Shown here: in pieces, positions 26,168-35,656 of the stretch
How positions within the stretch are numbered: position 1 is the first letter of the stretch
How the letters are laid out: each line of letters starts with the position of its first letter
Source: Symbiodinium natans
Taxonomy: Eukaryota > Sar > Dinophyceae > Suessiales > Symbiodiniaceae
Direction of reading: 5' to 3'
Length of the DNA: 64,000 nucleotides
Assembly (NCBI GenBank): GCA_905221605.1
Contig: CAJNDS010002221.1
Coordinates: 416,419-480,418 of the forward strand
The notes under the pieces: model-generated
What the model saw: only the letters and a program-made list of their open reading frames with translations
Databases searched by the model: none
What the model was told of the DNA's origin: nothing
Made by a program: the position numbers and the translations under genes

Positions 26168-26700
26168 GTTTAGGGTTTAGGGTTTAGGGTATAGGGCCGG
26201 TATAGGGTTTAGGGTTCAGGGTTTCAGGGTTCTGGGTTTTAGAGTTTTAGAGTTTAGGGTTTAGGGTTTAGGGTTTAGGATCTCGGGTTTGCGGTTGTAT
26301 ATGTGCCCTTTGTTGGGGAACACCTCGATACCCCTGATATACCCTACAAAACCCAAGGGCCCATACCTCGGGTTTTCTTTGTAGAGGACTGCTACTGCCG
26401 AGTAATGTGGCAGGCGTGGTGTTTTCTATCATAGCACTGCTGAGTAGCCTTGCTTGCGTAAACGCCTGTAGGCTATTTCTACTTGTTTGAGAATACTTTG
26501 TGCTGATTTCTGCATTCATGTATCTATATTTTCATGTCTATCAACTTATTCATGGACCCTGATGGCATAAACCCCAGACCCTAAACCCTAAGGGCTATAA
26601 GGGTCATATTCACTCTTCAAGCTCTTGCAATCATCTTGCCAGATTTAAGCCGCCAAAGTCCAAAGCCAAAGGTGTGACTACCTGTACCCGCTGAAGGGCA
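26168..26700. other. TTTAGGG array then unique sequence
   Basis: Repeats to about 26285. A possible short exon after TTTGTAG at about 26384 reads DCYCRVMWQAWCFLS. Otherwise nothing clear. Confidence 0.35.
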
Positions 26701-26709
26701 AGGACTGGG

Positions 26710-26985
26710 GAGGTTCAGGTTTCAGGTTTCAGGGTTCAGGGTTCAGGGTTTAGGGTTAGGGTCTAGTTCAGGGTTCAGACTTCAGGCTTCAGGGTTTAGG
26801 GTTTAGGATTAGGGTCTAGTTCAGGGTTCAGGGTTCAGGCTTCAGGGTTTAGGGTTTAGGGCTGGGGCCTAGTTCAGGGTTCAGGGTTCAGGCTTCAGGG
26901 TTTAGGGTTTAGGGCTAGGGTCTAGTTCAGGGCAGTTCAGGGTTCAGGGTTTAGGCTTCAGGGTTTAGGGTTAAGGGTTTGGGGT
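26710..26985. repeat. Minisatellite, about 55-60 bp period
   Basis: Four to five copies of GGTCTAGTTCAGGGTTCAGG plus TTCAGGCTTCAGGGTTTAGG. Confidence 0.85.
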
Positions 26986-27190
26986 GTCTGCGCAAAGAGA
27001 GGCCTGAACTCCTAATGCGGGGACCTCAAGATAAAGCTACGTACCACAACAGGGTTTTACATCGGAATTGTACAGCATCCTTCTCATGGCACGCGAACCA
27101 AGTAGTACTTCGCTAAGGTCTGGGCTAGGGTTTTTGTGCTTAGGGTTTACACCATGAAGCCTTGAAGCCTAGATATCCCCAGACACTAAG

Positions 27191-27301
27191 CCCAGAGGGT
27201 CCATTTGTAGTACTATTATGGAATTAGGTACCCCAAAACCCTGTTTAGTATGGTTTTTAGGTACCTAATTCCATAATAGTACTACAAATGGACCCTCTGG
27301 G
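27191..27301. mobile_element. Family C: perfect 42-bp inverted repeat
   Basis: Left arm 27191-27232 and right arm 27260-27301 are exact reverse complements (CCCAGAGGGTCCATTTGTAG...) around a 27-base loop. GT after CAGAGG and AG in GGGAAG would allow use as an intron. Confidence 0.9.
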
Positions 27302-27432
27302 AAGTGACCCCAAGCCCAAACGGCAAGCAACCCATATACCTCCGAACAACTACGCTAAACCCTACAACCTAACCCCTACATAGCCCTACATAAGGCTAGG
27401 ACGCCCAGTAGTGCCCCTATTCCCTTTTCCCT

Positions 27433-27535
27433 AAGGTTCCATGTACCTCATTATTATGTAGTTGGGCCCTAAACTCCCCAAATAGCAGGTACTTTAGGGC
27501 CCAAGTATTCCCTGTTTAGGTACATGGACCCTCAG
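27433..27535. mobile_element. Family E fold-back
   Basis: GGTTCCATGTACCTCATTAT ... GTTTAGGTACATGGACCCTC, inverted arms. Confidence 0.75.
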
Positions 27536-27544
27536 GGTTTTTGA

Positions 27545-28140
27545 GGCTGAGGATCCCCTAACGAAAAAAGGGGGCCCTTTTTTCTCCTAGGTTACTGGGG
27601 ATCGGGGATCCTAGAAAGCCAGAAACATACGTAGCCTAAATCCTAAAGTCATCTCCGTGCCCCCTATGTACATGTTTGGTTTGTGTCTGGGACTTGTTAG
27701 AGAGCAAGATCTGGGTGCCTGGTGTGTGTGTGTGGGGGTGGGTAGGAGCTACAGTCTCAACCCGAAACTTTCGAAACTTTTTAGGCCTCATTTCTGTTGA
27801 AGGCTTCGGTAGGCCTAGGGTCCGAACCCAATACCTCAACCTAGCTAGAACCTCAATCGCGGTTTTGTTTTCGGGGGTTGTAGGGGTTAGGGTCTAGGGT
27901 TTAGGGGAGCGGGGGGGGAGGAGGAGGTTGATTAGAATTTAATTGTAAAGTCCAATGGGCCCGAATCCCGAAATAGCCGAACTGAGCATAGACATTTACG
28001 TTTTTGGAGGGTCCCCGTGCTCTTAAAAATGGGTATGTCGAACTATTCTTAGTCAAGCCCACCCCTGTTTTTGGGGGATCGTGCAACTGGCCAACTTTTG
28101 GTAGCAATAAAAGCTACACTTGGAAGGGGGGGGGGGGGGG
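27545..28140. other. Unique sequence with family I fragment
   Basis: AAAAAAGGGGGCCCTTTTTT and CTCCTAGGTTACTGGGG near 27565-27600 match family I. A 73-codon plus ORF at 27676-27894 (VWDLLESKIWVPG...) and a minus ORF overlap; neither has clear splice ends. Ends in a G run at 28124-28141. Confidence 0.4.
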
Positions 28141-28207
28141 GGCGGCGGCGGGGCTGGCGGACGAGTCGAGGCTTATTTAGGGTTTAGGGTTAACGGTACT
28201 GGCTTGG

Positions 28208-28304
28208 AGTGTTCCCTCTTATACTTGCAGTCCTTAATAGGGATTATAGTACCCCCTATTCGAATCCTCAGTAAGGACTGTTAGTATAAGGGGGAACATC
28301 CCAA
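28208..28304. mobile_element. Family B fold-back
   Basis: GTGTTCCCTCTTATACTTGC and AGTATAAGGGGGAACATCCC are inverted. Confidence 0.75.
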
Positions 28305-28598
28305 CCGTGTAACTTCCCTAAGATCAAACAAATACGCAGTTGAGGGTCTAGGGATACTGGGGCTCCTTATGTAAAAGGGTGCCTTGTTGTTGTTTAAGGG
28401 GCTCTCTTTATTTCAGGGAACCTAACCTCCAAACAAGGGAATACGGCGAAGCCATAAACCCCTAAAGCTTATAACTTGGCCCAGTAGCCACATTTTAATC
28501 AGGGCAACCTGTGTTCGGATAAACCCTACACCCTAAACCCTACACTCTACACCCTAAACCCTAAACCCTAAACCCTCACCACTAGACTTTCATCGCAG

Positions 28599-28652
28599 AA
28601 CGAAGTGGAGTGCACGGAGGGCACCTTCACCACGGAGCTCAAGGAGCTCTGA
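28599..28652 (+). CDS. Micro-exon, possibly terminal
   Basis: TCATCGCAG|AAC acceptor, NEVECTEGTFTTELKEL, TGA at 28650-28652, excellent third-position GC. Confidence 0.6.
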   Translation, partial: NEVECTEGTFTTELKEL

Positions 28653-28865
28653 AAAAGAGGGCTTCCAGTGGTTCTCTTCAGGGTTTCGGGTTAAGGGTTT
28701 AGGGTTTCGGGTTTAGGGTTTGGGGTTTAGGGTTTAGGGTTTAGGGTAAGTTCAAACAGTTTCGAATTTGGGGGGGCCCGAGGGGCTGACAGGTTTGAAG
28801 TCTACGGTTGTGAGGGAGAATCACCCTGAGCCCTAACCCTGAACCCCAAACTTTAGGGTAAAGTA

Positions 28866-28924
28866 CCTGCAGCTCGCAAAAACCCGAGCTAAGGGAGTTG
28901 AAGGGCGAGCTTGCAGGTGCATCC
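28866..28924. repeat. Small hairpin
   Basis: GTACCTGCAGCTCGC and GCGAGCTTGCAGGTGC pair. Confidence 0.7.
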
Positions 28925-29049
28925 GGACGTGGCTCAGGGCTAAGGGTTAGGCCATTATGGCTTAATGTGCAGTTTTGGTTTAGGGTTTAGGGCTAAGGGT
29001 TAGTGAAGCCTTAGTGGCTTAATGTGCTATGTACATCGGCAGGGTTTAG

Positions 29050-29340
29050 GCGAGGGGGGGGGGGGGGGGGGGGGGGTTATCGGGTTTATAGTATGGGGTT
29101 TGTTATAGGTCTTATGGGGATTATAGGGCTTGTAGGGCTTATGGGCTTGTGGGGTTTATAGGATGTATAGGATTCCTGAAGACTTGGGACCCTCAACCCT
29201 GAACCCCAAGGCCCGCAAGCCTAGATCCTAAACCCTCAACTTCAACCCCCCAACCCTAAGCCCTAAACCCCAAACCCTAAACCCTAAACCCCAAACCCTA
29301 AACCCCAAACCCTAAACCTAAACCCTAAACCCTAAGCTCG
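29050..29340. repeat. G-tract, then CCCTAAA/CCCCAAA array
   Basis: G run 29056-29078; degenerate GGGTTTATAGG; C-type heptamers 29225-29335. Confidence 0.85.
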
Positions 29341-29539
29341 GCTCTCTACGGAACGGTTCTTGCCCTCTAAGCCCTGCAGTCCCTAAACTCCAAACCCACT
29401 GAAACTCGCAACCCACTAAGCCCGACGCCCGAAGAACCTGGGGTTTAGGGTTTGGGGTTTAGGGTTTCGGGTTTGGGGATTCGGGTTTTGGGGTTTAGGG
29501 TTCAGGGTTTTGGACCCTAAACCCACTAAAACCCGCAAG

Positions 29540-29616
29540 CCCCGAAGGAGGGTGGCAAGAACTGTGTGGCTCTTGCGCGCCTGCACAAGCGCCCTGGGCT
29601 GCTCAATACTTGGAGG
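29540..29616 (+). CDS. Exon upstream of a family A element
   Basis: CCGCAAG|C acceptor, PEGGWQELCGSCAPAQAPWA... ending AAQYLE, then GT of family A. The exon end TACTTGGAG is identical to that at 24312. Confidence 0.65.
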
Positions 29617-29754
29617 GTCATGGTACTTATTAACCAACTAACAGCTGTACTTATAAGTGTACTTATAATCATATTTCGGCACTTAAGGGTCTTATAAGTG
29701 GGTTATAAGTACAGTTATAGTTGGTTAATAAGTACCTCCTTTGGGATCTTGCAG
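29617..29754 (+). mobile_element. Family A fold-back, diverged right end
   Basis: GTCATGGTACTTATTAACCA ... GTTGGTTAATAAGTACCTCC, then a GATCTTGCAG| acceptor-like end. Confidence 0.7.
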
Positions 29755-30070
29755 TTTAGGGCCTTAGGACTAGTTCGGCCTTTGGGGTCTTTCAGTTTAG
29801 GGCCTTAGGACTTCTGGGTTTAGGCTTTAAGGTTCAAGGTTTAGTTTAGGGCTTTAGGACGTCAGGGTTTAGGGCTTTAGGGTTTCGGGTTTAGGGGTTT
29901 GGGCGATTTGAGATGCGGAGTTTGTGGTTGAGGGTGCAGGGGTTTAGGGTTTGTAACGTAGGGCTTACGGGGCTACTTATATAGAAGAAAGATCCCTAAA
30001 CCCTATAAACCCTAAACCCTAAACCCTAAACTGCCCTAAACCTAAACCCTAAACCCTAAACCCGCCTTTG
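29755..30070. repeat. Degenerate TTTAGGG, then CCCTAAA
   Basis: A 61-bp unit around CTTTGGG(A/G)TCTT(G/T)CAGTTTAGG is duplicated at 29740 and 29800. CCCTAAA at 30000-30062. Confidence 0.7.
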
Positions 30071-30077
30071 TTCACAG

Positions 30078-30191
30078 GTTACCAGGCTTTTTGGACGCAA
30101 GGCTTGGGGTTCCTCCACTGCGTTCCGGGCCGCTTTCGGGCTTGAGGTTTCGGATTTATTCTCCAGCCTTAAGTCAAATCTGAGTATTCGG
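30078..30191 (+). CDS. Exon, 38 codons
   Basis: GTTCACAG|GTT acceptor, VTRLFGRKAWGSSTAFRAAF... then GLEVSDLFSSLKSNLSI, ends at G|GTTCAGGG. CCCTAAA left, TTTAGGG right. Confidence 0.7.
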
Positions 30192-30290
30192 GTTCAGGGT
30201 TTAGGGTTTAGGGTTTAGGGTTTAGGGTTTAGGGTTTAGGGTTTAGGGTTTAGGGTTTAGGGTTTAGGGTTTAGGGTGTAGGGTTAGGGC
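30192..30290. repeat. TTTAGGG array
   Basis: About 13 units. Confidence 0.97.
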
Positions 30291-30398
30291 CCTGGCACTT
30301 AGGGAATAGTGGGTGGCTGGTGGGTCGGGGAGGGGGGGGGGTGGGTACTGGATAGGCATGCATAAGTATTAACAAAAATAGCCAAGACTAGAGTACAG

Positions 30399-30593
30399 AT
30401 CGCACTCCCTTGCGATTCTCTCGTAGGCATCTGCCGCATGCCCCAACAATCCCTGACCCTGGCTTTGTGGTCCCTGGCGTCCGATAGCCCAGCACGCAAA
30501 TCACCCATATGGAGCGGCTCAGGCGCTCTACTTGCAGCGACTTCTGCGAGAGCAAAGGACCCGGGACGTCAAGACAGACTGAGGGGGCTTTGA
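30399..30593 (+). CDS. Candidate exon, 64 codons
   Basis: GAGTACAG| acceptor, IALPCDSLVGICRMPQQSLT..., LALWSLASDSPARKSPIWSG, TGA at 30591-30593. A minus frame of 76 codons over 30388-30618 (RKYCPEFKAPSVCLDVPGPL...) is equally protein-like, so strand is uncertain. Confidence 0.4.
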   Translation: MALPCDSLVGICRMPQQSLTLALWSLASDSPARKSPIWSGSGALLAATSARAKDPGRQDRLRGL

Positions 30594-30722
30594 ATTCGGG
30601 GCAGTATTTTCTAATCATGAAGAGAGTGTGTATGTATACCGTGTGTATATATATATATAGTTATTTATGTGCTTTATTTATTTAGGTTTTTTCTTTTATT
30701 TATGTATGTATTTATTTCGCAG

Positions 30723-30864
30723 GCCAATATTGGTCAGGGTGGCCCTTACAGCAAAGCCGGACTTCATGTACAGAGTGTTTGAGGCGATTCTCATGAGTAA
30801 ACCTAGCTTCCTGGTCTCCAGCAGGGATTTTGGGGATCTTGTGCCCTATATACATGGCACCTAG
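30723..30864 (+). CDS. Terminal exon, 46 codons
   Basis: Long T-rich tract then TTTCGCAG|G acceptor, PILVRVALTAKPDFMYRVFE..., AILMSKPSFLVSSRDFGDLV..., TAG at 30862-30864. Good hydrophobic/charged balance, likely a folded C-terminal piece. Confidence 0.65.
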
Positions 30865-31122
30865 CCCCCGAATGTCCTGCTAAGAACCAGTACGCCCATG
30901 TACCCATGACACGTCCCAAAACCACATAAAGCTCCTAAACGCTGAAGCCAAAACCGTATGTGCCAACTTGTTCTAAGTCTAAGCCGAAGAATTGCCGAAG
31001 CCTTTCATCACCCCCGAACGGCTTCGCTGATTGCAGTCTTGGACACATCGACCCAAAGGGTCTTTGGGGTTTAGGTTTTAGGGGGTTCCCATACCGGGAG
31101 ATTTAGTGGCAAGACTGGTCAG

Positions 31123-31257
31123 GAAGACACTGGCAGGGGCCAAAAACACGACGAACTGCTCAAGGTTGCCAGGTTCATCGTAAATCCCCGAACCCAACTG
31201 GTGGCAGTATACCAAAGTATGCTCAAAGGGCTCAAAAAGATCTACTCTACCAAAAAT
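31123..31257 (+). CDS. Exon, exactly 45 codons, GTACGT donor
   Basis: CTGGTCAG|GAA acceptor, EDTGRGQKHDELLKVARFIV..., NPRTQLVAVYQSMLKGLKKI..., donor GTACGT at 31258, phase 0-0. The frame also runs on to 31335. Basic helical sequence; family unknown. Confidence 0.7.
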
Positions 31258-31338
31258 GTACGTTTGGGGGTTCGGGAGGTAGGCATGCTAAACCCTGAAC
31301 CCAAAAATACAAGTTCTGAAGGTGGGATGTGGATCTAA

Positions 31339-31470
31339 AGGTAGTTACATGGTCCCTTAGCATGACCCCTTACCTTGTCCAAAGGTATCTGAACTGTGGG
31401 CGCTTGGCCTTTCTTAGTTACAACGAAGGGTATACAGTAAAGGCCCATACTAAGGGCCCTTGTAATTGCC
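31339..31470. mobile_element. Family F fold-back
   Basis: GTAGTTACATGGTCCCTTAG ... GGGTATACAGTAAAGGCCC ... GGGCCCTTGTAATTGCCAG, starting GT and ending AG. Confidence 0.65.
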
Positions 31471-31503
31471 AGAAACCCTAAACCCTATTACCCACGCGGC
31501 AAG

Positions 31504-31557
31504 GAGCTACCTGCGTGGATGCAGTCGACAACACCGTCATTGGCAAGGGTTGCGAAG
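31504..31557 (+). CDS. Cys-rich module exon (type beta)
   Basis: GGCAAG|G acceptor, ATCVDAVDNTVIGKGCE, possible GC donor at 31558; TAG follows in frame. Confidence 0.6.
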
Positions 31558-31599
31558 GCTAGGGACTCGGGGGCTTATAGCTTTCACGTTTGGCAACTA

Positions 31600-31652
31600 C
31601 CCTAAACCCTAAACCCTAAACCCTAAACCCTAAACCCTAAACCCTAAACCCT
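31600..31652. repeat. CCCTAAA array
   Basis: Seven to eight units. Confidence 0.95.
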
Positions 31653-31696
31653 CAAAGGTTTTAATGGTCAATTGTGAGCCTACCTGGGGGTTTCAG

Positions 31697-31784
31697 TGGC
31701 AGAGGTTATATTGATCACCCGAATTTGAACGGCTTCCTTTTCAGGGGAGGCCAATGCTGCAGAGTTTGGGTGCTTTTTTGCTGA
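31697..31784 (+). CDS. Candidate terminal exon
   Basis: GGTTTCAG|T acceptor, GRGYIDHPNLNGFLFRGGQC... then CRVWVLFC, TGA at 31782-31784. A second frame after TTTTCAG (GRPMLQSLGAFLLR...) overlaps. Confidence 0.5.
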
Positions 31785-31873
31785 GAGTTCAGCGTTGTAA
31801 GGATTTGGGAGCGACAACGCTCCAAACCCTAAACCCTAAAGCCTGATAAACCCTAAGACTTCAAACCCCCCAG

Positions 31874-31998
31874 AGTTTCTCGGCTTGGTTCTAGGGTGGA
31901 AAGGGTGTGGTTTGGGGTTCAGGGATGTGGCGGTTTTGATGCCCGACTTTGCGGGTTTGTTTCGGGTTGAGCTGCCTTTAGACGACACCGTACCTTAA
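31874..31998 (+). CDS. Terminal exon, 41 codons
   Basis: CCCCCCAG| acceptor, EFLGLVLGWKGCGLGFRDVA..., VLMPDFAGLFRVELPLDDTV, TAA at 31996-31998. Confidence 0.6.
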
Positions 31999-32160
31999 AA
32001 AAGCCTAAGGCCTGTGCAAGCCCTCCCGTGATGAGGGAAGTGTCAGTTGACACTGTTTAGGGTTTGGGTTCCACCTCCTTAGCCATGCTGCCTCGAAATG
32101 TGTGCTGCATGAATAATTGCGGGCTGCCTCACGGGGCGCACCTCACACTCGTGCATGTAG

Positions 32161-32217
32161 GAGGCGGACGCGCGCAATTGTGACAGCATGCGCAAGTTCA
32201 TGCAGCACCCTCCCTGA
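32161..32217 (+). CDS. Terminal micro-exon
   Basis: GCATGTAG|GAG acceptor, EADARNCDSMRKFMQHPP, TGA at 32215-32217, high third-position GC. Overlapped by an ATG frame MLPRNVCCMNNCG... from 32092. Confidence 0.5.
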   Translation, partial: EADARNCDSMRKFMQHPP

Positions 32218-32229
32218 GGCGGCATGGCT

Positions 32230-32290
32230 CTGGAGGTTCTTGATATGAGTACAGTTAGAATTGGTTGCTAAGTAGCATGAACTTCCAAGT
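32230..32290. mobile_element. Family A fragment
   Basis: GTACAGTTAGAATTGGTTGC and AAGTAGCATGAACTTCCAAG match the right half of family A. Confidence 0.6.
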
Positions 32291-32413
32291 AAACCCTAAA
32301 CCCTAAACCCCAAACCCCAAACCCCAAACCCTAAACCCTAAACCCTAAACCCTAGACCCTATAACCTCCAAAGTAGAAACACTCGCTCCCTCCCAAGCCT
32401 TCAGCGGCTCAAG

Positions 32414-32460
32414 GTAACTACGACATGGTTGAGGCCGTCGACTGCGCCCCTGTGCTCTAA
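32414..32460 (+). CDS. Cys-rich module exon fragment (type beta)
   Basis: GGCTCAAG| then NYDMVEAVDCAPVL and TAA. Shares YDMVE with 38633 and EAVD with the CVxAVD core. Confidence 0.5.
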
Positions 32461-32463
32461 AGC

Positions 32464-32562
32464 CTAAACCCCAAACCCTAAACCCTAAACCCTAAACCCT
32501 AAGCCCTAAACCCTAAACCCTAAACCCTAGACCCTAGACCCTAGACCCTAGACCCTAAACCC
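32464..32562. repeat. CCCTAAA/CCCTAGA array
   Basis: About 14 units. Confidence 0.95.
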
Positions 32563-32743
32563 TGTGATTTTGGGGTATGTGGACATTAGGATCTCGAGTT
32601 CCGAGCCCTATCGTCTTAGGCTTTTCGGGTGTGGGGACCTCAAGACGTCGAGTTCCGAGCGAGCTCCATTTTTTTGGCAGGTTGAGAGTTGAGAGCTTAG
32701 GTTTTAGCACTCTGCGGTGCCTTTGCGCTGTTTTGTGACGCAG

Positions 32744-32872
32744 GCGTGTTGCGGTCGGCCGCATATGGGTATGGTCCAAAGACCATTTGACACATCCGAG
32801 AAGGAGTACCCCATGTTACACAAGGATTCCTACGATATGATCATGCCTCTTTCCCCCCCAAACCGCAATGAG
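32744..32872 (+). CDS. Exon, exactly 43 codons, GTAACG donor
   Basis: GTGACGCAG|GCG acceptor, ACCGRPHMGMVQRPFDTSEK..., EYPMLHKDSYDMIMPLSPPN..., donor GTAACG at 32873, phase 0-0. Met-rich, soluble. Confidence 0.75.
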
Positions 32873-32944
32873 GTAACGTGGTTTTGGACGGACCTCCCAT
32901 TTTTACAAAAAGCTAAGCCGCAGAGCCAAGACACAGAGACACAC

Positions 32945-33062
32945 CCCAAACCCCACACCCTACACCCTACACCCTACACCCTACACCCTAAACCCTAAAC
33001 CCTAAACCCTAAACCTCAAACCCCAAACACTAAACCCTAAACCCTAAACCCTAAGCCCACCC
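32945..33062. repeat. CCCTACA/CCCTAAA array
   Basis: Five CCCTACA units then CCCTAAA. Confidence 0.95.
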
Positions 33063-33095
33063 TAAACCCTACCTCCATGACCCTAGGACAGCAAG

Positions 33096-33155
33096 GGCTT
33101 CCAGGACCTGCACTGCATCTGCACGAAGCCACCTGGCGAATGTAGTGGCCGGAAG
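33096..33155 (+). CDS. Cys-rich module exon (type alpha)
   Basis: GACAGCAAG|GGC acceptor, GFQDLHCICTKPPGECSGRK, ends before GGAATAGG and TTTAGGG repeat. DLHCIC as at 26074. Confidence 0.65.
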
Positions 33156-33161
33156 GAATAG

Positions 33162-33480
33162 GTTTAGGGTTTAGGGTTTATGGTTTAGGGTTTAGGGTTT
33201 AGGGTTTAGGGTTTTAGGGTTTTAGGGTTTTAGGGTTTAGGGTGTTGGGGTTTTAGGGTTTTAGGGTTTTAGGGTTTAGGGTTTAGGGTTTAGGCATTTA
33301 GGATTTAGGCTTTAGGGTTTTGGGTTTTAGGGTTTTAGGGTTTTAGGGTTTAGGGTCTAGGGTTAGGGTGTTTGGGGGTTTAGGGTTCAGGGTTTAGGGT
33401 TTTAGGTGTTTAGGGTTTAGGGACTTAGGGGTGTGGGGGTTTAGGGTTTAGGGTTTAGGGTTTAGGGTTTAGGGCTAGGG
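33162..33480. repeat. TTTAGGG/TTTTAGGG array
   Basis: 300 bp of 7- and 8-base units. Confidence 0.95.
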
Positions 33481-33538
33481 CCCAGAGTAGGCCCTTATTC
33501 CGAAATTTCCTTTTTTTTAGGACAACCTTTAGCCACAG

Positions 33539-33634
33539 GGATGAGCCGACGACCACAACCACCACGACTACCCCCGGCTGCTGGGCGGTGAGGGCAAAGG
33601 GATTCTTCCCGGTTCTTCGTAATCTGCTTGAAGG
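33539..33634 (+). CDS. Exon with Thr-rich run
   Basis: AGCCACAG|G acceptor, DEPTTTTTTTTPGCWAVRAK... then GFFPVLRNLLE, G|GTTTAGGG at 33635. The Thr run suggests an O-glycosylated linker. Confidence 0.6.
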
Positions 33635-33659
33635 GTTTAGGGTTTAGGGTTTAGGGTTT

Positions 33660-34020
33660 AGGGCTATTGTTTTAAGGGCTAGGGTACAGGGTTTAGGGTA
33701 ATCCTTGAAACGGTTATATAGGGGATAGAAGGCACCTAAGTTCAGAAGCTGTTAAGAGCTAGTCAGGATATATGGGGGGGGGGGGGGTTAGGGGTGAAGC
33801 GTTTTTGGGGCCGGCTTTTAGGGCTTCGAGGTTGTTAGGGCTTGAGCGAGTTTTGGGCTAGATGTTTAGGATTTAGGGTTTAGGTTAGAGGTTCAAGGTT
33901 TAGGGCTAGATGTTTAGGGTTTGGGGTTTGAAGTTTAAGGGTTGCAGGGCTTCATGGGTTTAGGGTTGGAGAGGTTTCCAACAGCTTTCTGACTTAGCTT
34001 AGGGTTCCGAAAGCTGGCCA
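33660..34020. other. Degenerate TTTAGGG sequence and G-tract
   Basis: No exon seen. G run at 33774-33788. Confidence 0.5.
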
Positions 34021-34035
34021 TGCATGCGATTTCAG

Positions 34036-34130
34036 GCACCAGGGCCGATAGAACCCTCAAAGACAGACTGCCTTGTGGCGTTGGTATGCGCCTCTGTGCC
34101 CGAATCCTTCAGCCTTCTTGCTCCCCAAAG
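34036..34130 (+). CDS. Exon, Cys-containing, basic
   Basis: GCGATTTCAG|G acceptor, TRADRTLKDRLPCGVGMRLC... then ARILQPSCSPKK, ends before a C-tract. Confidence 0.65.
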
Positions 34131-34134
34131 AAGC

Positions 34135-34245
34135 CCCCCCCCCCCCCCCCCAGGCCCTAAACCTTAAACCCTGAACCCAAACCCCAAACCCCATAACCCC
34201 TAAACCCTAAACCCCAAACCCCCCCCCCCCCCCCCCCCACCTGAA
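34135..34245. repeat. C-tracts and CCCTAAA units
   Basis: Two C runs around a short heptamer array. Confidence 0.9.
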
Positions 34246-34277
34246 CATGGCTTACAGTGTTGACAGACAGCATCACT

Positions 34278-34675
34278 AGGGTAGTACCCTTATTCCTTTT
34301 TGGGGGGGTTTAGGTTCCCGTATAACCCCCTTGAATGAAAAAAGGGCGCCGCTTTCAATCCTAAGCCCTGAACCCTGGACCCTAAACCCTAAATCCCTTT
34401 TCATCCTAGGTTACTGGGGAACCCAAGACCTCTGAAAGCCGTCGGCACCCGGGGTCGAGGTACCCCAGGATTGTGTACTTGGTTGGGCCCCAAAGTCCGT
34501 AAATAGGAAATACTTTATTCGTATTTGCTTAACCTTTCAACCCCAAAAATACAAGATAACAAATCCCTATATTGCCCTTAGAAGGAAGATTATTTCTTTT
34601 GCTTTTTGGTGGGCTCTTGAGCACATAGTAGTCTGAGGCCCAAGTCTTCCCTTCTTTTTGATACATGGACCCCTG
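34278..34675. mobile_element. Family I element followed by family E element
   Basis: GTAGTACCCTTATTCCTTTT ... CATCCTAGGTTACTGGGG (family I, with CCCTAAA units inside), then GTACTTGGTTGGGCCCCAAA ... GATACATGGACCCCTGAG (family E). Confidence 0.6.
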
Positions 34676-34679
34676 AGAG

Positions 34680-34769
34680 TTTGACGCCAAGAAGCATCTG
34701 AAAGGATGCGATGCCTTGCTTCCCTTCGTGAACCCCGGGGAGAAGTTTTGCCCCTGGGCAGCACTCTGA
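34680..34769 (+). CDS. Terminal exon after a family E element
   Basis: CCTGAG|AG|TTT acceptor region, FDAKKHLKGCDALLPFVNPG... then EKFCPWAAL, TGA at 34767-34769. Very protein-like with high third-position GC. The minus ORF over these bases is a shadow. Confidence 0.7.
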   Translation, partial: FDAKKHLKGCDALLPFVNPGEKFCPWAAL

Positions 34770-34849
34770 GACCTACCCCCTAAACCCGAAACCCTAAACC
34801 CAAAAACCCAAAAACCCTCGACCCTAAGCCCTAAGCCCTAAACCCTAAA

Positions 34850-34902
34850 TGGACCTCATCAGATGTCATGCTTGCGATCTTCATCGGTGGTCTAAGTGCC
34901 CC
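34850..34902 (+). CDS. Possible micro-exon
   Basis: Two frames: WTSSDVMLAIFIGGLSA (membrane-like) and MDLIRCHACDLHRWSKC (CxxC-like). Cannot choose. Confidence 0.3.
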
Positions 34903-34952
34903 AAACCCCAAACCCTAAACCCTAATCCCTAAACCCCAAACCTAAAACCCAC

Positions 34953-35058
34953 GTGGGTGGTTGTCAAAATCTGTGATCCCTTTTGGGGTACCCTACATAT
35001 CAGGTGCCGTGTTACACCAGGGATCCAAAAAGGGACCATGATTTTGACAACCACCCAG
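34953..35058 (+). mobile_element. Family G fold-back, GT...CAG
   Basis: GTGGGTGGTTGTCAAAAT ... GATTTTGACAACCACCCAG. The inverted arms are nearly complete; interior GGTACCCTACATATCAGGTG is shared with the copy at 41119. Confidence 0.75.
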
Positions 35059-35119
35059 GTGACAAAGTGACGTCGGTTCACTGTGCTGACCTAGTCCGCT
35101 TGTATTGCGTTGCCTTTGG
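35059..35119 (+). CDS. Exon after family G element
   Basis: CACCCAG|GT, frame DKVTSVHCADLVRLYCVAFG, donor GTACCTTATG at 35120; if unspliced it continues YLMSACALNHS. Confidence 0.65.
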
Positions 35120-35240
35120 GTACCTTATGTCAGCTTGCGCTTTGAATCATTCAACACGAACCCTATACCCTAAACCCTAAACCCTAGACCCTAAACCCTA
35201 AACCCTAAACCGTAAACCGAAGCTTCCGCACCCGAAACAG

Positions 35241-35297
35241 GAAACCGACAGACAGGAACTTCCCGAGCTCCTAATTTCCGAAGCCCGGAACCCGTGA
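35241..35297 (+). CDS. Terminal micro-exon
   Basis: CGAAACAG|GAA acceptor, ETDRQELPELLISEARNP, TGA at 35295-35297. Confidence 0.6.
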   Translation, partial: ETDRQELPELLISEARNP

Positions 35298-35400
35298 ACA
35301 CACGACCCCAAACCCTATAGACACCCTAGAAGCCTATACCCCAACCCCCTGACCCCTGCTAACCCTAAACCCCAAACCCTAAATCCTCAACCCAAAACAG

Positions 35401-35463
35401 CTCCACGGACAGCCTAGACCCTAGCCCGCAAGCAACAGTTCCCTTTAAGAGCACAGCTCTTAG
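35401..35463 (+). CDS. Exon ending at a family F element
   Basis: CCAAAACAG|C acceptor, STDSLDPSPQATVPFKSTAL, ends CTCTTAG|GATAGTTTCATGG (possible GA donor). Confidence 0.55.
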
Positions 35464-35656
35464 GATAGTTTCATGGGCCCTTAGGGTTTAGGGTTTAGGG
35501 TTTAGGGTTTAGGGTTTAGGGTCTAGGGTCTAGGGTCTAGGGTCTAGGGTTTAGAGCCTTCAAAGGGCTCTGATGTAAGGGCCCTGAATTTGTATAGGGT
35601 ATATAAGGGGTACCCTTCTCAGGGCCCAGACTAAGGGGCCATGTAACTATCATGGG
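35464..35656. mobile_element. Family F element with a TTTAGGG array inside
   Basis: GATAGTTTCATGGGCCCTTA, then TTTAGGG/TCTAGGG array 35482-35552, then CTTCAAAGGGCTCTGATGT ... GGGGCCATGTAACTATC. Confidence 0.7.
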
